Shown: piece after piece, positions 17,735-26,683 of the stretch
How positions within the stretch are numbered: the first letter of the stretch is position 1
Layout: each line of letters begins with the position of its first letter
DNA from: JAPOXR01 sp965214695
GTDB taxonomy: Bacteria; Pseudomonadota; Alphaproteobacteria; Rhodobacterales; Rhodobacteraceae
Reading direction: 5' to 3'
Length of the DNA stretch: 64,000 nucleotides
Assembly: GCA_965214695.1 (NCBI GenBank)
Contig: OZ243967.1
Span: forward strand, 1,674,001 to 1,738,000
Made by a program: the position numbers and the translations under genes
Notes under the pieces: generated by a model
The model's database searches: none
Seen by the model: the letters and a program-made list of their open reading frames with translations, nothing else
Told to the model about the DNA's origin: nothing

Positions 17735-18754
17735 TCAGTAATCGGGGGTGATGGCGGTGCCCTGGCGGCGTGAGCGGTCGCAGGCAAGGGCGATGGCGAG
17801 GGCGGTGCGGCCGTCATGTTCGGAGGGGCTGGGCGTGCGTTCGTGGGTGATGGCGTCGTGGAACTCGTCGAGGGCGAGGGCAAAGGAGGCGTCGTAGCGC
17901 TCGAGGAAGAAATGCTTGAGGCGGGCGCGGGAGGCGGTGTGGGAGGCGGTCCAGCGAATGAGGGGATCGTCGCGGTGGTTGGCGGTCTGGACCATGCCCT
18001 CGGTGCCGAAGATCTCGAGCCGTTGGTCGAAGCCGTAGGCGCAGGCCCGGGAATTGTTGATATGGGCCAGGGCGCCGGATGGCATGACGAGGGTGGTCAT
18101 GGCCAGATCGACATCACCCTCGGCGCCGATGCGTTCATCATGAACGCAGCTGCCGGCAGCCATGACCCTGGTGGGTCGCTCGCCGGCAATCCAGCACAGG
18201 AGGTCGATGTCGTGGATCTGGGCGTCGAGAAAATAGCCGCCCGAGGCGCGGACATATTCGATGGGTGGCGGCGCCGGCTCCCGGCTCGTGCTCATCAGCA
18301 GATTCACCCGCCCCAACTCCCCGTCGGCAACGGCCTGCCGCACCGCGGCGTTGTCCGGGTCGAAGCGCCGGTTGAAGCCGAGCATGAACGGCACCGGGTG
18401 GGCTTGCAGCGTGGCCAGGCAGTGGTCGACACGCTCCAGGCTGTGGTCGAGCGGCTTTTCGCAATAGATTGCCTTGCCGGCCCTGGCGACGGCGGCGACG
18501 TAGTCGACATGGGTGTTGGTCGGGGTGGCGATGATGACGGCATCGACGGCGGCGCTTTCGAGGACCCGATCGAGATCGTCGGTGGGATGTCCGCCATGGC
18601 GGGACGCCGCCGCCTCGGCCGAGGCAAGATTCGGATTGAAGACGAATTCCAGCTCGAGGCCGGGATGGGCACCGAGTTTCGGGCCGTAGATTTCGGCCAT
18701 GCGGCCACTTCCCAGGAGCGCCACGCCGAGGCGCTGGACCGCCCTGTCAGCCAT
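17735..18754 (-). CDS. Gfo/Idh/MocA-family NAD(P)-dependent oxidoreductase (inositol 2-dehydrogenase-like)
   Basis: 339 residues. N-terminal Rossmann fold with GVALLGSGRMAEIYGPKL and the family's YCEKPLD motif (catalytic Lys). C-terminal substrate domain with GFNRRFDPDNAAVR, SGGYFLDAQIHDIDLLCW (His-x-x-Asp pair) and FFLERYDASFALALDEF, which is close to IolG-type inositol dehydrogenases. Its start overlaps the GMC oxidoreductase stop by 8 bp on the same strand. Probable role: oxidation of a sugar or cyclitol taken up by the divergent RbsBAC-type transporter. Substrate inferred from motif style and context only. Confidence 0.88.
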   Translation of the reverse strand: MADRAVQRLGVALLGSGRMAEIYGPKLGAHPGLELEFVFNPNLASAEAAASRHGGHPTDDLDRVLESAAVDAVIIATPTNTHVDYVAAVARAGKAIYCEKPLDHSLERVDHCLATLQAHPVPFMLGFNRRFDPDNAAVRQAVADGELGRVNLLMSTSREPAPPPIEYVRASGGYFLDAQIHDIDLLCWIAGERPTRVMAAGSCVHDERIGAEGDVDLAMTTLVMPSGALAHINNSRACAYGFDQRLEIFGTEGMVQTANHRDDPLIRWTASHTASRARLKHFFLERYDASFALALDEFHDAITHERTPSPSEHDGRTALAIALACDRSRRQGTAITPDY

Positions 18755-20342
18755 CTGCGTCCTCCATGACCATTGCCGCGCCCTTCTCGCCGATCATGAT
18801 GGCGGCGGCGTTGGTATTGGCGGTGACAATCCGTGGCATGACCGAGGCATCGATCACGCGCAGGGACCCGACCCCGTGCACCCGCAGGCGGGGATCGACC
18901 ACCGCCATCTCGTCCACCCCCATCTTACAGGTTCCGACCGGATGCAGCAAAGACAGGCCGGCTGCCCGGCAATACTCGATCAGCTCCTCATCGCTGCGGA
19001 TTTCCTTGCCGGGTGAAATCTCATGATCGACGCAATCGCTCATCGGCGGGGTGGCGGCAATCCTGCGGCCGAATTTGAGGCCGGCCAGGGCGGCGTTGCG
19101 GTCGGAGTCGGCGACCAGGAAATTGAACAGGATGGCGGGTTGGTCACGGGAATCGGGGCTGCGGATGCGGACATGCCCCCTCGATTCCGGGCGCATGTGC
19201 TCGGCCAGGATGGTGAAGCCGGAGAATGGGCGGGGTTTGAGTTGCTCATCGGTGCACCAGGCCATGAAGGTGACCATCATGTCCGGCCGGTCGATCTCGT
19301 CGCCGGAGCGAATGAAGGTGTTCGAGTAGTTGCCGTTATCGGCGAAGGGTCCGGTGCGAAAGAGGAGGTATCGCAGCAGCTGTGCCGCGCCCTTGAGCCG
19401 GTTGTTGTAGAGGTCGTTCACCGTCGAATTGACCGTCGAGCGATATTCCGAGCCGATACCGAAATGGTCCTGGAGGTTCTCGCCGACACCGGGAAGGTCA
19501 TGGGTGGCCTCGATGCCGTGCTTTCCAAGCAGGGCCCCGGGGCCGATTCCCGAGATTTGCAGCAATTGCGGCGAGTTGAAAGTGCCGGCGCAGAGGATCA
19601 CCTCTTGCCTGGCATGGCTGACATGCCGGCCGGCCGGTCCGGTCCAGGCAACGCCGGTGGCCTGCCGGCCATCGAGCATGATCCGCTCGACCATGGCGTG
19701 GAGCCTGAGATCGATGTGGCGCATGGCCGGCCCGCGCAGGTAGCCGGCGGCGGTGCTCCAGCGGCGGCCGTTGCGGGTGGTGGTCTGGACGTAGCCGGTG
19801 CCTTCCTGCCCGGGACCGTTGAAATCGCGGTTGCGGGGCACGCCGAGGGCCTCCGAGGCGGCGTGAAACGCCTCCCCCAGCCGGTGGGAGGTCCTGAGGT
19901 CGGAGACCGACACCGGCCCGCCGGTTCCGTGATACGCGTCGGCGCCGCGCTCCTGGTCCTCGCATTTCCTGAACACCGGCAACACGTCGTCCCAGCCCCA
20001 GCCAACACAGCCGGCCTGCTTCCAGCCGTCGAAATCCTGCGGCTGGCCGCGCATGTAGATCATGCCGTTGATGGCACCGGTCCCGCCCAGCACCTTGCCG
20101 CGCGGCTGAAACAGGGTTCGGCCGTTCAGCTCCGGTTCCGCCTCGCTCTCGTAGCACCAGTTCACGGCCGGATTGGCATAGAGCGTCGAATAGCCGAGCG
20201 GAACATGGATGAACGGGTTGCGGTCCCTTCCGCCAGCCTCGAGCAACAACACCGAATGACCGGCCTCCCCCAGCCGGCCGGCGACTGCGCAGCCTGCCGA
20301 ACCAGCACCGATCACGACATAATCATGCTCTGTTATGTGCAT
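18747..20342 (-). CDS. GMC-family FAD-dependent oxidoreductase (choline/alcohol dehydrogenase type)
   Basis: 531 residues. Dinucleotide-binding VIGAGSAGCAVAGRLGEAG at the N-terminus, GMC signature 1 around PRGKVLGGTGAINGMIYMRG, signature 2 around ILCAGTFNSPQLLQISGIG, and the C-terminal active site LLHPVGTCKMG (His) and TANTNAAAIMIGEKGA (Asn). No signal peptide, so cytoplasmic. Transcribed divergently from the winged-helix/SBP regulator, with 116 bp between the starts, and followed by an overlapping Gfo/Idh gene. Substrate is probably a polyol or alcohol. Confidence 0.92.
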   Translation of the reverse strand: MHITEHDYVVIGAGSAGCAVAGRLGEAGHSVLLLEAGGRDRNPFIHVPLGYSTLYANPAVNWCYESEAEPELNGRTLFQPRGKVLGGTGAINGMIYMRGQPQDFDGWKQAGCVGWGWDDVLPVFRKCEDQERGADAYHGTGGPVSVSDLRTSHRLGEAFHAASEALGVPRNRDFNGPGQEGTGYVQTTTRNGRRWSTAAGYLRGPAMRHIDLRLHAMVERIMLDGRQATGVAWTGPAGRHVSHARQEVILCAGTFNSPQLLQISGIGPGALLGKHGIEATHDLPGVGENLQDHFGIGSEYRSTVNSTVNDLYNNRLKGAAQLLRYLLFRTGPFADNGNYSNTFIRSGDEIDRPDMMVTFMAWCTDEQLKPRPFSGFTILAEHMRPESRGHVRIRSPDSRDQPAILFNFLVADSDRNAALAGLKFGRRIAATPPMSDCVDHEISPGKEIRSDEELIEYCRAAGLSLLHPVGTCKMGVDEMAVVDPRLRVHGVGSLRVIDASVMPRIVTANTNAAAIMIGEKGAAMVMEDADG

Positions 20343-20429
20343 GCACTCCTTCCGGCCATGCAGACCGCAACCCGGTCACCGAAAAATTGTCACAGAGTCG
20401 AGACCGACAAGAACACGCAATTCATCAGA

Positions 20430-20440
20430 TTTGGATATTT
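20430..20440. promoter_or_regulatory. Shared TTTGGATAT motif, copy 1
   Basis: TTTGGATATTT occurs in the 116-bp divergent region between the GMC gene and the regulator. A near copy, TTTGGATATCT, lies 125 bp before the RbsB-like gene. Both follow a TTCAT a few bases upstream and are followed by a CC. A binding site for the adjacent regulator is possible, but two short copies are weak evidence. Confidence 0.3.
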
Positions 20441-20458
20441 CGCCGTTTGGGTGCCATA

Positions 20459-22237
20459 ATGGCCGGGTGCCGTACCGGCCCGGACGCCGCAATGCCGGAC
20501 CCGTTGCCGGGGCCGGATGGCAGGGAGGCTCCGTTGACCCGGGAAGAAATGATCCGTGTCCTCAAATTCATCGACGACATCCGCCTGCTGTCGGGGGAGC
20601 GGACCCGGCTGTCGACCATCGACCCGCGCTGGAACGTCATTTCATATGCGATGCGCCGTCACCTGGAAGGGAAGCTCCTGACCGTGACCTCGCTTGCCTC
20701 GGCCTCGGGCGTCCCCTACGGAACGGCGATGCGGCGGATTGCCGACCTGATCGACCAGGGCTTCCTGGTCAGGCGAATCCGCTCCAAATCCGGCAAGTCC
20801 TACTCCCTGCACCCGACCCGCAAGCTGATCACCGAGTTCGAGTCCTTTGCCATGCAACTGAAGGCGATGGTCGGATCGACCTTCGGCTACAGCGATGGCG
20901 AAGGAAGCATGAGCGATTTCTATTTTGGCGGCTACTACATGGCCTCGCGGATTCTGCCCTATCCGAACGCCATGCGCGCCGGCCCCGGCTTCGACCGCCG
21001 GGTGCGCATCCTCTGCTCGGAGGATCCGACCTTCCGGACACTCGGCCGGCATTCGTCGATCCTGAACGAGCTGTGCGGCACAAATGTCGAGGTCACCAAC
21101 CTGTCGCTGGACGACCTGCTGGCCGAGATCATGGTCAATGCCAGGCGAAAACGATCCAGATACGATATCGTGGCGGTCGATCTGCCCTGGATCGGCCAAC
21201 TGGCCGAACAGAAGATCGTGCAGCCCCTGGACGACATCATCGCCAGGACCCGATACAACTCGTCGGATTTCCACAATGCCGCATGGCTTGGCTCGTCCTG
21301 GCGGGGGCAGCAATACGGCCTTCCGATCCAGCCCACGGTCGAGGTGCTGCTCTGCCGGGAGGATATGTTCTCGAGGGCGGGGCTCGGCATCCCGGAGACC
21401 ACCGACGATGTACTGTTTGCCGCCCGCGTGCTGCATGGATCGGCTGCCGACCTCTCCGGCATTGTCATGAATTTCGGTCGCGGCACGCCGCTGGCCCACA
21501 CTTTCATCCAGACCCTTGCCGATTTCGGACAGCCGGTCATCAATCTGCGGCCGATTGGCGACGAGTTCGATGTCGGCGAGCTGGAGGGGAGGAATTTCAG
21601 GCCGATGCTGGATACCGAGGCCGCCCGTCAGACCTGCAACTTCCTGCTGGAGCTTCTCCGGTATGCGCATCCCGACAGCCTCAAATGTGACTGGGACCGG
21701 CGCATTCGCCTGTTCAGCGAGGGCCGGGCGGCCATGAGCTATGGCTGGAGCATCCGTGCCGCGACCTTCGAGCGCAACCGGGCCTCGCCAGCCTGCGGCA
21801 ACGTGGCCTTCGTGACCCACCCGTCGGCGCCGGGCAAGCGGCGGGTTTCACCAATCGGCGGGTTCTCGCTGGCAATTCCGAGCCGGCTGCGGGAGCGGCG
21901 GTTGCAGAATGCCTGGAAGGTGATGGAATACCTCACCCGACCGGAACTCATGAAATGGTATGTCCAGAACGGCAACCTCACCAGCCCCAGATTCTCGACA
22001 AGCGCCGATCCGGAAGTACAGGCCTCGAGCAAGCTGATCGGCAAGATCGACCGGATGGAACGGCGCGGCGAGGTGCAGCTCTGGCCGCGCCCACCGGTTC
22101 CCGAATTCAGCTTCATGCTCGGCATCATCGGCAGCGTCATGCATGACATGCTCCGGGGCCGGCTATCCATTGCCGAGGCGCTGGAGACTGCGCAGGCGCA
22201 GATCGACAAGGTGATGCGGGAGCATGGCCGCTACTGA
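20459..22237 (+). CDS. Winged-helix/solute-binding-domain fusion, putative cytoplasmic one-component regulator
   Basis: 592 residues from ATG 20459 (ATG 20492 is an alternative); no signal peptide. Residues about 30-135 are a winged helix: EEMIRVLKFIDDIR, SLASASGVPYGTAMRRIADL, QGFLVRRIRSKSGKSYSLHP. Residues about 170-590 resemble an ABC solute-binding protein of the MalE/family 1 kind: ILCSEDPTFRTL, RSRYDIVAVDLPWIGQLAEQ, QYGLPIQPTVEVLLCREDMF, GRAAMSYGWS, SPIGGFSLAIPSR, VQLWPRPPVPEFS. A close paralogue is encoded at 34891-36675, and both sit beside an RbsABC-type transporter. Inference: it senses the imported solute in the cytoplasm and controls the neighbouring operons, much as SgrR does with a family-5 domain. 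Confidence 0.85.
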   Translation: MAGCRTGPDAAMPDPLPGPDGREAPLTREEMIRVLKFIDDIRLLSGERTRLSTIDPRWNVISYAMRRHLEGKLLTVTSLASASGVPYGTAMRRIADLIDQGFLVRRIRSKSGKSYSLHPTRKLITEFESFAMQLKAMVGSTFGYSDGEGSMSDFYFGGYYMASRILPYPNAMRAGPGFDRRVRILCSEDPTFRTLGRHSSILNELCGTNVEVTNLSLDDLLAEIMVNARRKRSRYDIVAVDLPWIGQLAEQKIVQPLDDIIARTRYNSSDFHNAAWLGSSWRGQQYGLPIQPTVEVLLCREDMFSRAGLGIPETTDDVLFAARVLHGSAADLSGIVMNFGRGTPLAHTFIQTLADFGQPVINLRPIGDEFDVGELEGRNFRPMLDTEAARQTCNFLLELLRYAHPDSLKCDWDRRIRLFSEGRAAMSYGWSIRAATFERNRASPACGNVAFVTHPSAPGKRRVSPIGGFSLAIPSRLRERRLQNAWKVMEYLTRPELMKWYVQNGNLTSPRFSTSADPEVQASSKLIGKIDRMERRGEVQLWPRPPVPEFSFMLGIIGSVMHDMLRGRLSIAEALETAQAQIDKVMREHGRY

Positions 22238-22284
22238 CCCGGTGCGACCCGGCAGGCGTGCAGCGCCGGATGGGGCTGGCGCCT

Positions 22285-22306
22285 GCCCCCGGCAGCTGCC
22301 GGGGGC
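22285..22306. terminator. GC-rich perfect palindrome after the regulator gene
   Basis: A 22-bp perfect palindrome centred on GGCAGCTGCC, with runs of C and G outside, starts 47 bp after the regulator stop. It would form a very stable hairpin. No T-run follows, so it may be a Rho-dependent or bidirectional terminator, or a mobile GC-rich palindromic repeat. Confidence 0.45.
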
Positions 22307-22339
22307 GGGGTGAGGGGCGGCTGTTGGGCATTGGTTCAT

Positions 22340-22350
22340 TTTGGATATCT
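22340..22350. promoter_or_regulatory. Shared TTTGGATAT motif, copy 2
   Basis: TTTGGATATCT, upstream of the RbsB-like gene, matches the copy in the divergent GMC/regulator region. It lies in the 237-bp spacer expected to hold the transporter promoter. Confidence 0.3.
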
Positions 22351-22474
22351 TTCCACTCGCAACATGGTGGTCCGGGCCGATAGGATGTGGCTGTCGACAA
22401 CAGGCGCTGCCAGCTTCGTGTCGGTGCGGCAGGAAACGGATGGCGCCAGGTAGCTACCTGGAGGAGGAGTCACC

Positions 22475-23440
22475 ATGTTTTTTGCAAGATTGACCAGGAC
22501 CGCCGCTGCAGCGGCCACCGTCGCCGGGGCCATGATGGCCACCTCCGGCGGTGCCCAGGATGTCAGCATGACATTCATCGTCAAGGACATGACAAACCCC
22601 TATTACTGGCGAATGGGCGAGGGCGCGGTGCGGGCGGCCGAAGAGCTGGGCATCGAGCTTTCCTACGTCTCGGCCGAGTTCAACGGTGATATCGAGGGCC
22701 AGATCGCGGTGTTCGAGACCGAAATGGTCAAGAATCACGATGCCATCGTGCTGGTGCCGATGAACGGGACGGCTCTCATCCCCAAGATCATGGAAGCAAA
22801 TTCCGCCGGAATTCCGGTGATCACCGCCGATACGCGGGTTGATGACGGACCGGCTGAGGTCGAAACCTTTGTCGGCCTCGATGAGCAAAGCTCGTTCGCC
22901 GGCATGGCGGAATGGGTGGTGGACCAGCTTGGCGGCAGTGGCCAGGTGGCGATTCTCGAAGGTTTCCGCGGCAGTTCGACCGCGGAGCTGCGCCTGAAGG
23001 GAATGATGGAAGTGTTCGATGCCAATCCCGGCATCGAGGTTGTCGCATCCATCGCTGCCGACTGGGACACCGAAAAGGGACTGAAGGCCTCCGAGGACAT
23101 CCTGCAGGCACATCCGGATGTCGACGCCATCATCGGGTCGAACGACCTGATGGCGCTCGGAGCCGTCCAGGCGGTGAAGGGAGCCGGAAAACTTGAAGAC
23201 ATCATCATCGTTGGCGACGACGCAATTCCGTCGGCGCTGGCGGCCCTGCGTTCCGGCGAGTTGAATGCCACGATTGACGGCAACACCGACCTGGTCGGGT
23301 ATGAGGCGATCATGGCCGCGTATCGGCATGTGACACAGGGCGAGGATCTGGATGACTGGATCGTCGTCGAATCATCGATCATGACCGCAGAGGATGTAAC
23401 CGAGGAGTATCTGGACGGCCGTGGTATCGAGCTCGAGTAA
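22475..23440 (+). CDS. Periplasmic sugar-binding protein, RbsB/Peripla_BP_4 type
   Basis: 321 residues, with a GGAGGAGG ribosome-binding site. Signal peptide MFFARLTRTAAAAATVAGAMM with cleavage near SGGAQD. Body typical of RbsB-like proteins: MTFIVKDMTNPYYWRMGEGA, DAIVLVPMNGTALIP, AGIPVITADTRVD, FVGLDEQSSFAGMAEWV, VAILEGFRGSSTAELR, DAIIGSNDLMALGAVQAV. Family members bind ribose, xylose, inositol, erythritol and similar solutes. A terminator-like hairpin follows before the ATPase gene. The surrounding polyol-type dehydrogenases favour a sugar or cyclitol. Confidence 0.92.
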   Translation: MFFARLTRTAAAAATVAGAMMATSGGAQDVSMTFIVKDMTNPYYWRMGEGAVRAAEELGIELSYVSAEFNGDIEGQIAVFETEMVKNHDAIVLVPMNGTALIPKIMEANSAGIPVITADTRVDDGPAEVETFVGLDEQSSFAGMAEWVVDQLGGSGQVAILEGFRGSSTAELRLKGMMEVFDANPGIEVVASIAADWDTEKGLKASEDILQAHPDVDAIIGSNDLMALGAVQAVKGAGKLEDIIIVGDDAIPSALAALRSGELNATIDGNTDLVGYEAIMAAYRHVTQGEDLDDWIVVESSIMTAEDVTEEYLDGRGIELE

Positions 23441-23459
23441 CGAGTCTTGCAGTTCCCGG

Positions 23460-23496
23460 ATGCCGGCCAATCTGGACATTGGCCGGCATTCGTTTT
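23460..23496 (+). terminator. Intercistronic stem-loop with a short T-tract
   Basis: Two perfect 12-base arms, ATGCCGGCCAAT and ATTGGCCGGCAT (23460-23471 and 23478-23489), enclose a 6-base loop and are followed by TCGTTTT. It sits between the binding-protein stop and the ATPase start. It probably gives partial termination, so that binding protein exceeds the membrane components. The structure is seen; the attenuation role is inferred. Confidence 0.75.
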
Positions 23497-23508
23497 AGCG
23501 CGACTTCC

Positions 23509-24288
23509 ATGAACATGGCGGCGCCACTGGTGGAAATGCGCAACATCTCCAAGCAGTTTGGAGGTGTCCAGGCACTGACAGATGCCCATCTCGACCTGTT
23601 TCCCGGCGAGGTTCTCGGTGTGCTCGGCCATAACGGCGCCGGCAAATCCACGCTGGTCAAGATCCTGGCGGGCGCCGAGACCGCCAACGAGGGATCCATC
23701 CTGATCGCCGGCCAGGAGGCCGCCATCGCCGACCCCAATGACGCCCGCCATTTCGGCATCGAGACCATCTACCAGGAGCTGGCCCTGTGTGGGAATTTGG
23801 ACGCACCGGCCAATCTGTTCATGGGGCGGGAGCTGCACAAATGGGGCTTCCTGCGCCAGCGGGCCATGCAGGAGGAGGCCCGGGAGGCGCTCAGCCGGCT
23901 CAATATCCGCATACCCTCGCTGGAGACTGAAGTCCGGCTGATGTCAGGCGGTCAGCGACAATGCATTTCCATCTCCAGGGCCGTACATTTCGACACCAGG
24001 ATCCTGATCATGGACGAGCCGACGGCAGCGCTCGGCATGGAGGAGAGCCGGAAGGTCATGGATTTGATCGACGAGCTCAAGAGCCAGGGGCTCGGCATCA
24101 TCTGGATCAGCCATGACATCCACGAGGTGTACAACTTCACTGACCGCATCACCATTCTCAGTGGCGGCCGCAACGTCATTACCGCCAGCACGCGGACATT
24201 CCTCCAGGACGAGATCGTGTCGATGATCATCTCGGGCCGTCCGGTCGAGGGGTCGGCCCAGGCCGGGGGCAGCAATGTTCCGGCTTGA
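23509..24288 (+). CDS. Single-domain sugar-type ABC ATPase (RbsA/FrcA-like)
   Basis: 259 residues from ATG 23509 (ATG 23515 also possible); the open frame upstream runs into the hairpin and was not used. Walker A GHNGAGKS, Q-loop IYQELALCGNLDAPANLF, signature LMSGGQRQCISISRA, Walker B ILIMDEPTAALGM and H-loop WISHDIHEVY. Unlike RbsA it is half-size, one nucleotide-binding domain, as in FrcA-type fructose importers, and would act as a homodimer. It overlaps the permease start by 14 bp. Confidence 0.92.
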   Translation: MNMAAPLVEMRNISKQFGGVQALTDAHLDLFPGEVLGVLGHNGAGKSTLVKILAGAETANEGSILIAGQEAAIADPNDARHFGIETIYQELALCGNLDAPANLFMGRELHKWGFLRQRAMQEEAREALSRLNIRIPSLETEVRLMSGGQRQCISISRAVHFDTRILIMDEPTAALGMEESRKVMDLIDELKSQGLGIIWISHDIHEVYNFTDRITILSGGRNVITASTRTFLQDEIVSMIISGRPVEGSAQAGGSNVPA

Positions 24289-25216
24289 ACGGCTCAAATC
24301 CCGGTCACTGCTGTGGATCGTTCTTGTTGCCGCGCTGATGATGGCGGTGCTGTCGCTGTCGTCGCCGTATTTCATGACCCTCGGCAACATGACCAACCTG
24401 ATGAAGCAGGTCTCGATCGTGGCCATCCTCGCCGCCGGCCAGGCCGTGGTCATCATTTCCGGCGGCATCGACCTGTCGGTTGGCTCGATCCTTGCCCTCA
24501 GCGCGGTGACCATCGGCTGGCTGATCGTGAACGGGGTCGATCCCCACATCGCCGCCATCGCCGGCCTGGCGATGGGAACCCTTGCCGGCTGGATCAACGG
24601 CATGGTCATCACCCGGGGCCGGATTCCACCCTTCATTGCCACTCTCGGCATGCTGGGCATTGCCCGCGGCATGGCGCTGGTCATCACCAAGGGCGTATCC
24701 TACCAGGTGCTCGAGCCGCTGTTTCTCTTCATCGGCAACAGCAAGATTTTCGGGCTACCGGTGCCGCTCTACTTCGTCGTCGTGGTGTTTGCCGCGGTCA
24801 TGGTCATGATGCACATGACCGTGTTCGGCCGCCATGTCTATGCCATTGGCGGTGACGAGAAGGTGGCGAGGCTGGAAGGGATTCCGGTCGACCGGCAAAA
24901 GGTCAAGATCTACACGCTCAGCGGCTTCCTGGCCGCGGTGGCGGCAATCGTCCTAGTTGGCCGGCTGGCGGCAACGCCGCCCAGCGTCGCCCAGGGCATT
25001 GAATTGCAGGCCATCGCCGCGGTGATCATCGGCGGGGTCAGTTTCGTCGGCGGGCGCGGGGTGGTGATCACGGCGCTGGTCGGCGCCTTCATCATGGCCA
25101 TGATTACCAATGGCCTCAACATTCTCGGCATTTCATCCTTCTACCAGCAGGTTCTGATCGGCATGGTCATCATTGCCGCGGTCTGGCTGGACAATTTGAA
25201 ATCATCGGCGCGGTAG
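24275..25216 (+). CDS. Sugar-type ABC transporter permease (RbsC-like)
   Basis: 313 residues with about eight to ten membrane spans. Family motifs: AAGQAVVIISGGIDLSVGS, TRGRIPPFIATLGMLGIARG, FGRHVYAIGGDEKVARLEGI (the coupling-loop region) and VIIGGVSFVGGRG near the C-terminus. It forms the membrane part of the importer with the flanking RbsB-like and half-size ATPase proteins. Genes 22475 to 26353 run in one direction and look like one operon. Confidence 0.93.
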   Translation: MFRLERLKSRSLLWIVLVAALMMAVLSLSSPYFMTLGNMTNLMKQVSIVAILAAGQAVVIISGGIDLSVGSILALSAVTIGWLIVNGVDPHIAAIAGLAMGTLAGWINGMVITRGRIPPFIATLGMLGIARGMALVITKGVSYQVLEPLFLFIGNSKIFGLPVPLYFVVVVFAAVMVMMHMTVFGRHVYAIGGDEKVARLEGIPVDRQKVKIYTLSGFLAAVAAIVLVGRLAATPPSVAQGIELQAIAAVIIGGVSFVGGRGVVITALVGAFIMAMITNGLNILGISSFYQQVLIGMVIIAAVWLDNLKSSAR

Positions 25217-25222
25217 GTGGCC

Positions 25223-26353
25223 ATGGCATGCCCCGAGACCAGACCCGAAATCGGCATCGGCCTGGTCGGCTCCGGCTTCATGGGACGCTGCCATGCCAAC
25301 GCCTTCAGCGCCGTCGCCGGCATTTTCGACCTGCCGGTGGTGCCAAGAAAGGTGATGCTGGCCGATGCCGGCGAGGAACTTGCCGGCAGGATGGCGCGGG
25401 CGCTGGGCTTCGAGCGGTCGACGGCTGACTGGCAGGCCCTGGTCGAGGATGACGAGGCCGACATCATCGCCATTACCGCCCCCAACGCGCTTCACGAACC
25501 GATTGCGCTGGCTGCCATTGGTGCCGGCAAGACCATCTATTGCGAGAAGCCGCTCTCGACCACGGTGGAATCGGCGGCACGGATGACCCATTCTGCCGAA
25601 GCGGCCGGGGTCATCACCAGCGTCGGGTTCAATTTTCTTCGCAATCCGGTGATCCGGTTTGCACGGGAATTGCTGGAAGGCGGCGAGATCGGAGAGGTCA
25701 CCGGCTTTCGCGGGCGTCATGCCGAGAACTACATGGCAAGCCCGGAGGTGCCGCATTCCTTTCGCACCGACCCGGCCGGCGGCGGCGCCCTGGCCGATAT
25801 CGGCAGCCACATCATTTCGCTGGCCCGCTACCTGCTGGGACCGGTGGCCGAGGTATCCGGCGATTGCCGGACGATCCATGCGCACCGCCCGGTTGCCGGC
25901 GGCGGAGGCGGGCGGCGGCCGGTCAAGGTCGACGACATGACCCACGCCTTGCTGCGCTTCGAGAGCGGCGTATCGGGAAGCATCGAGGCCAACTGGGCGG
26001 CAACCGGCCGGACCATGGATTTGTCATTCGAGATCACCGGCACCGGCGGCGCAATCCGGTTTACCCAGGAGCGGATGAACGAATTGCATCTCTACCGGCA
26101 GGATGGGCCACGCTCCGGCTTCACCCGCATCGAGGCCGGACCGGAGCACCAACCCTACGGGCAATTCTGCCCGGCGCCGGGACACCAGCTGGGCTTCAAC
26201 GACCTCAAGGTGATCGAGGTGGCAGAACTGCTGAACGCCCATGCAACCGGCCAGGCATGCAGCCCGGACTTCCGCGAGGCGCTGGAGGTCCAGCAGGTTG
26301 TCGAAGCGATCGCCAGCTCGGCCAGGGCCCACAAGTGGATGCCAGTCGAGTAG
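25223..26353 (+). CDS. Gfo/Idh/MocA-family oxidoreductase
   Basis: 376 residues from ATG 25223 (GTG 25217 is just upstream, and the permease ends at 25216). Rossmann start IGIGLVGSGFMGRCHANAF, catalytic YCEKPLSTTVESA, then GFNFLRNPVIRFARELLEGG, HSFRTDPAGGGALADIGSHIISLAR (the Asp-Ile-Gly-Ser-His active-site strand) and VDDMTHALLRFESGVSG. Likely NAD(P)-dependent oxidation or reduction of the imported sugar. It is distinct in sequence from the other Gfo/Idh protein at 17735-18754, suggesting two successive redox steps. Confidence 0.9.
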   Translation: MACPETRPEIGIGLVGSGFMGRCHANAFSAVAGIFDLPVVPRKVMLADAGEELAGRMARALGFERSTADWQALVEDDEADIIAITAPNALHEPIALAAIGAGKTIYCEKPLSTTVESAARMTHSAEAAGVITSVGFNFLRNPVIRFARELLEGGEIGEVTGFRGRHAENYMASPEVPHSFRTDPAGGGALADIGSHIISLARYLLGPVAEVSGDCRTIHAHRPVAGGGGGRRPVKVDDMTHALLRFESGVSGSIEANWAATGRTMDLSFEITGTGGAIRFTQERMNELHLYRQDGPRSGFTRIEAGPEHQPYGQFCPAPGHQLGFNDLKVIEVAELLNAHATGQACSPDFREALEVQQVVEAIASSARAHKWMPVE

Positions 26354-26683
26354 GGGTCGGAGCGACCCGCTCCCGGGCAGTGAAGGCCGGTGCCGGCCCG
26401 GGCGTCTATTGTACATCTCTGCCCGGCGACGCAGCCTGGCCTGGCCGTCAAGAATCACCACGACATGATACTGGCCGCAACACAGGGCTTGAATGACACA
26501 CCATGGCTCGGAAAGAATTTCCTCTTTCCGACACACTCCCGTCGATCCCTCGGACCCGGTGAGCTATCCCTTGAGACTCGCCCGAACGCCAGGCTCGCGC
26601 GCTCCCAACTCCCCGCCAACATCGTCGAAGCCCTTCAGGACAACGGCCGCCCTTAGTGGAACAATTCGAGGTGTTCTACATGT
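26354..26683. other. Intergenic region, no gene seen
   Basis: 330 bases between convergent genes. GGTCGGAGCGACC just after the oxidoreductase stop forms a short inverted repeat that could be a terminator. I see no coding signal in the remainder. Confidence 0.5.

Noticed and set aside
17816..18769. 317-residue open frame on the plus strand
   Set aside because: Antisense shadow of the Gfo/Idh/MocA dehydrogenase; Gly/Val-rich composition with no motif.
19023..20459. 478-residue open frame on the plus strand
   Set aside because: It lies antisense to a clear GMC oxidoreductase with all family motifs and has no family character of its own; long antisense frames are expected in GC-rich coding DNA.
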